A model generated the notes under the pieces. That model had not been told where the DNA came from. It saw nothing but the letters and a program-made list of their open reading frames with translations, and ran no database searches. Below are positions 1-7,054 of a DNA stretch of 32,599 nt, in pieces. This DNA comes from Nemertoderma westbladi (lineage: Eukaryota > Xenacoelomorpha > Nemertodermatida > Nemertodermatidae), in the NCBI GenBank assembly GCA_032718475.1, contig JAUCBJ010000787.1:1-32599 (forward strand), given 5' to 3'. The position numbers were made by a program, and so were the translations under genes. Position 1 is the first letter of the stretch. The number at the start of each line of letters is the position of its first letter.

Positions 1-3000
1 CCGACATAACCGCTTATCCCACATGACTTCGCGTCTCTCCATTAATGACTTCTTCAGGAATTCATCACACATATTCAAACGGTGGGTCCCGTCACACAGC
101 GCACATTTCGGTTTGATGTTACTTACCTTATTTTGAGTCACATTGTGTACACTTGCCTTTTCTTCGGGCTTTCTCACCGGAATTCTCTTGGGAGACGTGG
201 GAGGAGTTTTTCTTACCTGTTCTCTCCTGTCATTTGCTCGAGACTTGAATTTACTTACCTGATCTTTAGGCATTTTATTGACATAATAAGATCTATCAGT
301 GTCTTTCCCGCTATCTTCTCCTTGAGAAGTCTGGCTTTCGCCGTCGTCTGTATAACACACTGGTGTTACCTTTCTCCTAGAGACGGGTTTTTCACTTACC
401 TTGTTTTCCGGTGTCTTCTCTCTGGACAGTTTCAGGAGCTGTAATTTCACTTCTCCATCTAGGAATGACATGAGATCAGCCATGGTAGGGTCTCGTCGTT
501 GTTGTTCCATCATATATAACACTTTCTTATCCCAGCGTGTACCTACTCCACCCTTCGGTAAAGTAGAAGCCACTGCTCTAATAACCATAGCATTCTGATA
601 CTCCTGAGACTTACCTAGCCAATCTAATTGTCTACAGATCTCCTGAATCTCATCGGAAAACTCGATAATTCCGCTGCTAATAAACTTTCGGGGCGCTACC
701 AACTTTGCATACAAATACCCAGCGATGTTATTCCTATTACAATACCTGATGTTTAGTGTATCCCAAACTTGTCTTAATCCGTCTGGATGTCCAATAAACT
801 TTAACGCCATTAACTTGGGAGATCCTTCCAAGCACTCGATGAGGTATCTAAGTTTTTCTCCATTAGATAGTACAGAGTTCTGTATGTTATCTTTGTAATA
901 TTCATTAAAAGGTAACCATTTCATCTCATCTCCATTGAACTTGACGATCTCTCCCACCTTTACCGCCTGCCGGGCTTCGGTTCTAGCCATTTGACGCGTA
1001 AAACTTTCTTGGGCCATCGTGTTATTTAATATCGAGTTATCGGTATATAAATTTCTCGGATTATGATCAGTTCTATAGGGAATGTCATTATCAACAAGTC
1101 TATAATTACCCTTAATAGGGTTCACTATAGGAGTTTCTACTTCGCTAGCAGTATATATGCGTGTAGGCTCCACACCTTGCGCATGAGATACTTCAGACCT
1201 AACAGGTTGACACATTGTTACAGGGGGTGGTGGTATACCCCTTTGTGTATTTACTAATTTATCGCGTTCTAGCGCGATACTTTGCTGCACTTCTTGCAAC
1301 TCAAGCCTACTTTCCCTTACTGTGCCCTTGAATTGCTGAACCGTCTCCTGCATCTGCCCGAGCAGGAGATCCATCCCCCGCCGTCTATCGTCCACCCATT
1401 CGACCGCCGAAGCGGGAGTCGCCAACGTTGTAGCGAGCGGACGAGGGACAACGGGCGACAAATCAGGAATATTTCGCTCGGGGTCCAGGACCTGAACTGT
1501 ATCCTGGGCAGTTCTACGGGGCACAGGTAGCTTAGTGCTATGCAGAGGGAATTTAGAGGTAGTTTCAGGGAGCACAGGTGTGTCTATCACCGAAGGGGTG
1601 ATTTCAAGAACAGGCCTAATTATTTCAGGCTCATCTACTATAGTAGGGAGTCTTTCTATTTTAATTATTTGGTCTGTGGGCTCTGTACTACCTAAGTTGG
1701 TGTTATTTAGTTGCCTTCTAACAGCTGGAGGCAAATCAGGCAATTTCTGACGGTGGAATGTTCTTTTACGTCTGCTTAGACGAGATCTATTTCCTTTGCC
1801 TTCAGTATCGGTGGTATCGCCTTCCTCAGATGATGTATATCCCTGTCTTTTGGGAGTAGATCGATTCATCATCTGCATATTACTAGCTGTTAACTGTTTA
1901 TTTATGCAGTCTTGATTCTCCTGAATGTTTTCCAATTCTAATTGGGTGGTTTCTTCAGCCGCTTTCCTTTCTGCTTCTGCCACTTTTGCCTCTGCCGCTG
2001 CCTCTGCCGCTGCCTCTGCCGCTTTTGCCTCTGCTGCTGCCTCTGCCGCTTTTGCCTCTGCCGCTGCCTCTGCCGCTTTTGCCTTGGCCGCTGCCTCTGC
2101 CGCCTTTGCCTCTGCCGCTGCCTCTGCCGCTTTTGCCTTGGCCGCTGCCTCTGCCGCCTTTGCCTTGGCCGCTGCCGCCTTTCTTTCTGCTTCTGCAGCT
2201 ACCACTGCTGCTTTCTTTCTGTCTTCTATACGTTTTTTCTTTACTTGTTCTTCTTGGACTCGGGTGATGCGGAGTTGTTCATCGAATTTAGCCTGATTCG
2301 CAGCCCTCATTTCCACATCGATGGCATCCAACACAAGCTTGGTTCCTTCACTATTAGGGCTAAGTCCCTCTAACCTTCTCCTCAACTCGTCATCACCTAA
2401 AAAACGTTGATAGTCTGACAGATAGATGTCAATGGCATCCCTCTTATGCGGTTTCTCTGCCGTCGCTTCACTTTCCACTTGGGAAAAAGTAGCGTCTGTT
2501 GATTCTCCATGGGTTGAGCGCTCCTCCAGCTGAGCTTTCCACTGAGCTGTTCCTTGAAGCTGGAGACTCACCCTTTGAAACCAAGTCTTTACGGCAACTT
2601 GCAACGACGTGTCTTGCCTTCGTTTAGAAGCCTCCTCAAAGGCCGATAATATTAGCCTGATTCGTAGAATTCTTTCTCTCACTTGATAAAGCAGTTGTCC
2701 CTGCTCTTGAGGTCCTTGTGGTTGTTGAAACAGTTGTCCTTTTACTCGCTCCATAGAACTGAAGAATCCCTGTGTGTATCCGGCTGCGGACCTCTTCCAC
2801 ACAGCGGGATCGATGGTTTCCTTGGCTACTCCCATCCGGTGTATGTCTTCCCAGGCAGCTTCTGATAAATCAAACGGGAGTCCGGGTCCGGGGAAGTTCC
2901 ATTGCGACTCGACCATGGACTTCAGTTCTTCCCTTGTGTATCCAGCATAACTATCTCTAGTTGAACGCTGGCTTCTCGCCCAATCGATCTGGTGTTCTTC

Positions 3001-3390
3001 CACAGCGATCAATAACCTAGTGAGTACGGCTGCAGGAAGGATGAGAAGGGGATCTGAATAAGCCTCATCCGTCATCCTTGCTCCGCGTTCGGGTGTCAGT
3101 TCTACCGTATCTTCACTACTGGAGCTGTTGGGCCGTTGAGAAGTAAGTTCTTGGCTCGCGGGTTGTTGCTGTTCCGCTGCTTCTTGGTCCCGCTTGACCT
3201 GAGCTCGAGTGCCTATGATAGACCTACGATGTTGGACCAGCCTAGGTTCTGTTATTACTACTGGAGGGATGACCTTCCTCACAGTGGGAGGTGAACTGAA
3301 CTTACGACTAGACAGTTCTACATCTCTATCTGAGTCGCAGATAGTTACATCTAATAAACTGTCTGACAGGTTCTGCTTAGTATCAGACAT
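1..3390 (-). CDS. BEL/Pao-type retrotransposon Gag (Gag-Pol N-terminal part), partial at the window edge
   Basis: Reading the minus strand from the ATG at 3390-3388 gives 1130 codons with no stop, continuing beyond base 1. Residues about 811-990 look like the DUF1759 Gag-like domain of BEL/Pao elements: a VKFNGDEMKW start, then an EKLRYLIECLEG helix and a GxxxxRWDKK segment. Residues 1096-1108 form a CX2CX3HX4C zinc knuckle (C1096, C1099, H1103, C1108), followed by the ERR...LC segment that usually follows the BEL/Pao knuckle. The protein should package element RNA in cytoplasmic particles. Protease, reverse transcriptase and integrase would lie to the left, outside the window. The part before DUF1759, about 800 residues, is far longer than I expect for this family. 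It includes an Ala/Lys/Glu repeat at about 397-475, Gln-rich and Pro-rich stretches and a basic RRKRTF-type patch. No frameshift or stop is visible, so the copy may be young. The family call is firm; the start codon is the first ATG in the open frame and is less certain. Confidence 0.85.
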   Translation of the reverse strand, partial: MSDTKQNLSDSLLDVTICDSDRDVELSSRKFSSPPTVRKVIPPVVITEPRLVQHRRSIIGTRAQVKRDQEAAEQQQPASQELTSQRPNSSSSEDTVELTPERGARMTDEAYSDPLLILPAAVLTRLLIAVEEHQIDWARSQRSTRDSYAGYTREELKSMVESQWNFPGPGLPFDLSEAAWEDIHRMGVAKETIDPAVWKRSAAGYTQGFFSSMERVKGQLFQQPQGPQEQGQLLYQVRERILRIRLILSAFEEASKRRQDTSLQVAVKTWFQRVSLQLQGTAQWKAQLEERSTHGESTDATFSQVESEATAEKPHKRDAIDIYLSDYQRFLGDDELRRRLEGLSPNSEGTKLVLDAIDVEMRAANQAKFDEQLRITRVQEEQVKKKRIEDRKKAAVVAAEAERKAAAAKAKAAEAAAKAKAAEAAAEAKAAEAAAKAKAAEAAAEAKAAEAAAEAKAAEAAAEAAAEAKVAEAERKAAEETTQLELENIQENQDCINKQLTASNMQMMNRSTPKRQGYTSSEEGDTTDTEGKGNRSRLSRRKRTFHRQKLPDLPPAVRRQLNNTNLGSTEPTDQIIKIERLPTIVDEPEIIRPVLEITPSVIDTPVLPETTSKFPLHSTKLPVPRRTAQDTVQVLDPERNIPDLSPVVPRPLATTLATPASAVEWVDDRRRGMDLLLGQMQETVQQFKGTVRESRLELQEVQQSIALERDKLVNTQRGIPPPPVTMCQPVRSEVSHAQGVEPTRIYTASEVETPIVNPIKGNYRLVDNDIPYRTDHNPRNLYTDNSILNNTMAQESFTRQMARTEARQAVKVGEIVKFNGDEMKWLPFNEYYKDNIQNSVLSNGEKLRYLIECLEGSPKLMALKFIGHPDGLRQVWDTLNIRYCNRNNIAGYLYAKLVAPRKFISSGIIEFSDEIQEICRQLDWLGKSQEYQNAMVIRAVASTLPKGGVGTRWDKKVLYMMEQQRRDPTMADLMSFLDGEVKLQLLKLSREKTPENKVSEKPVSRRKVTPVCYTDDGESQTSQGEDSGKDTDRSYYVNKMPKDQVSKFKSRANDRREQVRKTPPTSPKRIPVRKPEEKASVHNVTQNKVSNIKPKCALCDGTHRLNMCDEFLKKSLMERREVMWDKRLCR
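1..3390 (-). mobile_element. BEL/Pao LTR retrotransposon, 5' internal region; LTR ends not located
   Basis: The coordinates cover only the part shown by coding content. The element is transcribed right to left, so its 5' LTR and primer-binding site should lie somewhere in 3391-about 6200. I looked there for a tRNA-like 3' end with CCA next to a TG...CA boundary and found no convincing one. The second LTR is outside the window, so no LTR pair can be compared. An intact 3.4-kb frame argues for recent insertion. Family assignment rests on DUF1759 plus the CCHC knuckle. Confidence 0.75.
1966..2200 (-). repeat. 27-bp coding repeat (Ala/Lys/Glu nonapeptide) inside the Gag frame
   Basis: About seven units of a 27-bp repeat encode variants of the nonapeptide AKAAEAAAE, with K or E at the last position. 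The repeat covers Gag residues of roughly 397-475. Such a sequence is predicted to form a long charged single alpha helix or coiled coil. All units keep the reading frame. On the plus strand the same bases give Leu/Pro-rich and Ala-rich frames, which are shadows. Confidence 0.85.
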
Positions 3391-3520
3391 GTTTATGTTT
3401 ACAGTTGAATGTCTACTGCTGTATTACAGTCTGAGCAAGTCTAGTAACTCAGTATTAACTGCGAGCCTAGTAATTAATTACCAGTACTGCTACTCAGTGT
3501 AGCGTGATATATAATATATT
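3391..3520 (-). other. Leader directly upstream of the Gag ATG
   Basis: This AT-rich stretch has no open frame and lies just upstream of the retrotransposon start codon. It should be untranslated leader, or the end of the 5' LTR. I saw no primer-binding site with a recognisable tRNA complement. Confidence 0.3.
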
Positions 3521-3780
3521 AGAATACCGGTATGCTTATAGTATATATAACTATTATTACAGACTAGGTTTATCACAGAATACCGGTATAATTTTAGCAC
3601 AAATATATATAAATATATAATAGGCCTATCGGGAATACCGGTATACAGCTTACAGTTTTGTAGTATATAATTATAATTCTGGAATAGAATTAATTACAAG
3701 TACCGGTATAGTTTCAGCCTAAATTTATAGAAATAAAGATAATAGGCCTATCGTAAATACCGGTATATCAATTATTTTAA
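3521..3780. repeat. Diverged ~120-bp repeat built around TACCGGTA palindromes
   Basis: The palindrome TACCGGTA starts at 3525, 3581, 3636, 3701 and 3758, about every 57 bp. Pairs 3581/3701 and 3636/3758 are about 120 bp apart, and the sequence between them is recognisably similar, including TAGGCCTAT at about 3621 and 3743. This makes two diverged copies of a ~120-bp unit, each carrying two TACCGGTA sites and one TAGGCCTA site. The block sits just upstream of the retrotransposon coding region and may be part of its LTR. Confidence 0.65.
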
Positions 3781-4688
3781 ATAATTGAATTTCTGAATTT
3801 TAGGGTTACTTGGTTACTTTACTTACTTTATTACCGTTATTTGAGCAGTAGTCCAACTGATATTGAGACCTAATGGTAGGCCTACTATTTATAAATCGTT
3901 AGATTTGATTTATAATATATATATACCCGTTTTAATGGGTTTTGTCTATGTTTGAAATAAATGTTATTATTTCTGGGGTAATCACTACACAAAGCGGTAC
4001 GCTTTCAGTGAAGTGTTACTTATAGGACACTAAAACAAATAATACTAATTTACCTAAGTTACTTAATACTACAAATTACGTACAATTCGGGTGAGATTAC
4101 AATCTCTAAATAAACACAAAATTTACAAAACACAAAATACGAATTTTTAGGGTAATTTTACAAGAAGTCTACAAACCAGCCTAACAAAGGGTTAGGAAAC
4201 TGGTTATTACAACGGACAGGGTACTACGGTATTTGAAAATAATAAGTAGTAGTAAATACACTGCGTTGTCCAGATAGGAAATACCACCGCCTGACGACCT
4301 ATAGCCGTATCGCTATAGGTACTACGTTATGTATCACGGAGTGTTCCTACCTAGAAGTTAATAGAGCTAATCGAACGTGCCTATCAACTACTTTACAACA
4401 CAAATATAATGTCTACACTAATTACTTTCGGAAAGCACTGTACACTAAACCCTAAATTAGGTACGAGTACTTGTATAACATATAATCTGTAGTTAAATAT
4501 ACTTGAACAGCTAAAAGAACCACGGCATCTGCTGGAGTGACCGATGCACAAAATCACCAGTCTTTACCTACGCCAAGCAGCCCGTGTAGTACCGGGGTTA
4601 ATTTAACTATAGTGGTATGTATAACAAACACAATTACTGTAGAAACAAACTTGGGGAATGAATGTTGCGAATAATCGCATAAACTCTG
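3781..4688. other. Non-coding AT-rich stretch, possibly retrotransposon LTR
   Basis: I see no open frame of note and no RNA gene here. The only clear structure is the short hairpin listed at 4297-4320. The sequence could be part of the 5' LTR of the neighbouring BEL/Pao element, but neither boundary can be shown. Confidence 0.3.
4297..4320. other. Perfect 9-bp hairpin
   Basis: ACCTATAGC at 4297-4305 pairs perfectly with GCTATAGGT at 4312-4320 across a 6-nt loop. No role can be assigned. If this region belongs to the retrotransposon LTR, it would be a transcript stem-loop. Confidence 0.5.
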
Positions 4689-5266
4689 AATAATAAATAT
4701 TACGCTACGCGTACAAACCACTCAAACAAAATGCAGACCAAACACTGAAAGACTACTATCAAGCCTAAACAAACTACGGTATATGCAGACTCCGAAATGA
4801 TTAGATAGTATGCGTTCTAACCCAGTAGTACGACTTATTCTTTAATTGGGGGTTTACCTTACAGCATTGGCTGCCCCTACTTCCTAACCGTTCTTTATCG
4901 GACAAGGGCTCTACACACACTACAATTCGTTCAGACCTAACAACAGCCAGACAACTATCCAGCCTACAAATTATCTAAATAAATATTATACGCTACCCGT
5001 ACAGACTTACACAAACAAAGTACAGACTAAACGATGGCAGACTACTCCCAAGCCTAAATAAACTACAGGACATGCAGACTCCGAAATGATTAGGTAGTAT
5101 GCGTTCTAACCCAGTAGTACGACTTATTCTTTAGTTGGGGGTTTGCCTTACAGCATTTGCTGCCCCTACTTCCTAACCGTTCTTTATCGGACAGGTGATC
5201 TACACACTGCAATCCGTTCAGACTTAACAGCAATCAGACAACAGCTCAGCCTACAAATTGTCTGCA
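4689..5266. repeat. Two-copy tandem repeat, period 289 bp
   Basis: Two adjacent similar copies lie at about 4689-4977 and 4978-5266. Fixed points give the period: ATGCAGACTCCGAAATGA starts at 4783 and 5072, and GCGTTCTAACCCAGTAGTAC at 4812 and 5101. The core from about 4783 to 4910 is nearly identical in the two copies, while the outer parts have drifted. A repeated U3-type segment of an LTR would look like this, but that is inference. Confidence 0.8.
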
Positions 5267-5433
5267 CAATTTGATCAGGCTTACACGCCTTCTGTTCAAT
5301 ACTGGCCTACAAACAAATAAAACTGACAGAAATAAGTAAGCTCCAAAAGAAACAAGGGGTGTACAGTCCCTAATCTCTTAAACAGCCTACCGGTATACAA
5401 CAATCAAATCGAATAATACTAATGTACTTATAC

Positions 5434-5560
5434 GGAAGTACCGGTTAGGACAGTTGGGCCTACGGACCTACAGAAGTACCGGTTCTGGCAGTTGGACCTA
5501 CGGACCTACGGCAGTACCGGTTCTGGCGGTTGGGCCTACTGACCTACTGAAGTACCGTTC
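5434..5560. repeat. 38-bp minisatellite, three units and a partial
   Basis: GTACCGGTT or its variant starts at 5438, 5476, 5514 and 5552, exactly 38 bp apart. Each unit holds an ACCGGT core followed by GGGCCTAC or GGACCTAC. It uses the same palindromic words seen at 3525-3765. Confidence 0.75.
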
Positions 5561-5588
5561 AGGTTTACCGGTTGACCGGTACCTTCAA

Positions 5589-5611
5589 CTTTATTGCTTA
5601 CTGCAATAAAG
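5589..5611. other. Hairpin carrying AATAAA on both strands
   Basis: CTTTATTGC at 5589-5597 pairs perfectly with GCAATAAAG at 5603-5611 over a 5-nt loop. The stem reads AATAAA on the plus strand (5605-5610) and on the minus strand (5595-5590). It could act as a two-way poly(A) signal or belong to an LTR R region; neither is shown. Confidence 0.4.
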
Positions 5612-5731
5612 AAGCTATATCCGTTATTGTTCGCGCTTTAAGACCTTTGGCAGTTTAACCCGCCAAATTAGGATGTCTTCTAGATAATAAATCACCTTTA
5701 GCCTATGACAAGTATTTAATTCACTACACTA

Positions 5732-5793
5732 GTCGAAACCAATCTGTGCGCGATCATTCACCCGCTGGATATACCCGGGAGATTGGGTTCGAC
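5732..5793. repeat. Imperfect 14-bp inverted repeat
   Basis: GTCGAAACCAATCT at 5732-5745 matches the reverse complement of AGATTGGGTTCGAC at 5780-5793 with one mismatch. The 34-bp spacer is relatively GC-rich. No function is evident. Confidence 0.45.
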
Positions 5794-6076
5794 GGCTTAA
5801 TCTTATTGCTATGTAAGCTTAATATATTATTCGACTGACAGTATTATATAATCTCTGACAATATTATTCACCTTCGGGGAATATTAACAGTTCCTTTAGG
5901 ACGTGGCGCTTTATCTATACAAACAGAGTTATGACTTAAACTACTCACAACGATATGGCTTAGTTATAATTCACATATATGGCGCATTCTTTAGGAAATG
6001 CTTCGTTATCAGTCTCACTCATACACAATGCTGCACAATACTGCACACTGATCTGCCGATCTTCACTGATTTTAGT

Positions 6077-6089
6077 TATATATAAAAGG
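6077..6089 (+). promoter_or_regulatory. TATA-box-like sequence
   Basis: TATATATAAAAGG matches the TATA consensus closely, and a TCATG sequence lies about 22 bp downstream. No convincing gene follows on the plus strand; the open frame at 6308-6568 (86 codons) resembles nothing I know. It may be a chance match in AT-rich DNA or a transposon promoter relic. Confidence 0.25.
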
Positions 6090-6780
6090 AACACGGACTG
6101 ACTCATGTAGGGTCTATCAAATAACATTAGATTCACTTCAAACCACTTTAACATAAGTCACAATCGTTATATGTAACCTTTCTCTCTTACCTTCGGTATA
6201 TCAAGAATATTGGGTTTCGGGGTTATTTATCGTTATTCCAAATATAATAATTCATCAACCATATTATGAAGAACTGACAGTAAATAGCAGTATAACAATA
6301 TAAAAGTATGCACAGTGATTCAGTGTGTGTTAAGTTCATTAGTTTGTGTTGCAATGTTGATAACGGATATATGCCCTTTATAATTAAGCCTACTAGTGTT
6401 AGACTAAAACAGAAAAGCACAAAATATTTACAAGCCGTTCTCTCCTGGCTCAGGAAAGAAAGACCAACAACACTGAAAACTGATAAGAATAACCTTATTT
6501 ACAAAGGCTTCCACCCAACACAGAGAAAGAGCATACAGATAGGAAAATTCAGTTCAGTAGATCTGTGATAGGTCGAAATCAAAATCAACTCAAATCCTAT
6601 TGGCAGATACTTTCCCAAGCTGGTTGGACAATCAAACGTAGCCCAGATCCCTTCGCACAGCGAATCAGCCAATCAGCCGGTAGCTTGTGCTATTCGAGTT
6701 ATAGATCCCTTTTTAGAGTATTCCAGCGCCTGGGGGGAACCGGTTAGCAAGGCAAACGAATCAGTTATCCCACAAAAGCT
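6090..6780. other. Stretch without a recognised gene
   Basis: Only short open frames (60-86 codons) with no familiar motifs occur here. There is no repeat array and no clear tRNA-like box. I see nothing I can name. Confidence 0.4.
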
Positions 6781-6789
6781 TTTACACCG

Positions 6790-6975
6790 GTCTCCTTCTG
6801 GGCGCCTCCACTACGTCCTCCCTCTCCGGTCTCCTTCTGGGCGCCCCCACTACTCCGTCCTCCCTCTCCGGTCTCCTTCTGGGCGGCACCACTACGTCCT
6901 CCTTCTCCGGTCTCCTTCTGGGCGCCACCACTACTATGTCCTCCCTCTCCAGTCTCCTTCTGGGCGACGCCACTC
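6790..6975. repeat. Minisatellite with alternating 39/42-bp spacing
   Basis: GTCTCCTTCTGGGCG or a close variant starts at 6790, 6829, 6871, 6910 and 6952. The spacings are 39, 42, 39 and 42, so the higher-order unit is 81 bp. All spacings are multiples of three. The minus strand therefore stays open (7019-6765, 84 codons) and encodes a repeated AQKETGEGG peptide with 13/14-residue periods. It could be a coding exon of an unseen gene, but open minisatellites also arise by chance. Confidence 0.8.
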
Positions 6976-6989
6976 TGTGTTGATTGAGT

Positions 6990-7004
6990 GGGGGGGGGGG
7001 GGGG
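6990..7004 (+). repeat. Run of 15 G
   Basis: An uninterrupted G run lies between the 39/42-bp minisatellite and the 17-bp array. Long G/C runs also mark both ends of the foldback element at 28480-29556, but no other similarity to that element is visible here. Confidence 0.9.
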
Positions 7005-7054
7005 AATACGCAAGCCCATACATGTAAAAATATATAAATATTAAAGACTGTTTC

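Noticed and set aside
82-3502. Plus-strand frames opposite the retrotransposon, including Leu/Pro-rich, Ala-rich and Cys-rich ones at 1925-2373
   Set aside because: They are the complement of the Gag frame; the LPLPLP and AAAS patterns come directly from the Ala/Lys/Glu coding repeat.
3391-6200. Exact LTR boundaries, TG...CA ends and primer-binding site
   Set aside because: Several CCA-TG candidates (for example near 3482 and 4550) lack a plausible tRNA 3' end, and no second LTR is available for comparison.
6308-6568. 86-codon plus-strand frame downstream of a TATA-like site
   Set aside because: Low-complexity basic sequence with no recognisable domain; spacing from the TATA-like site is not informative.
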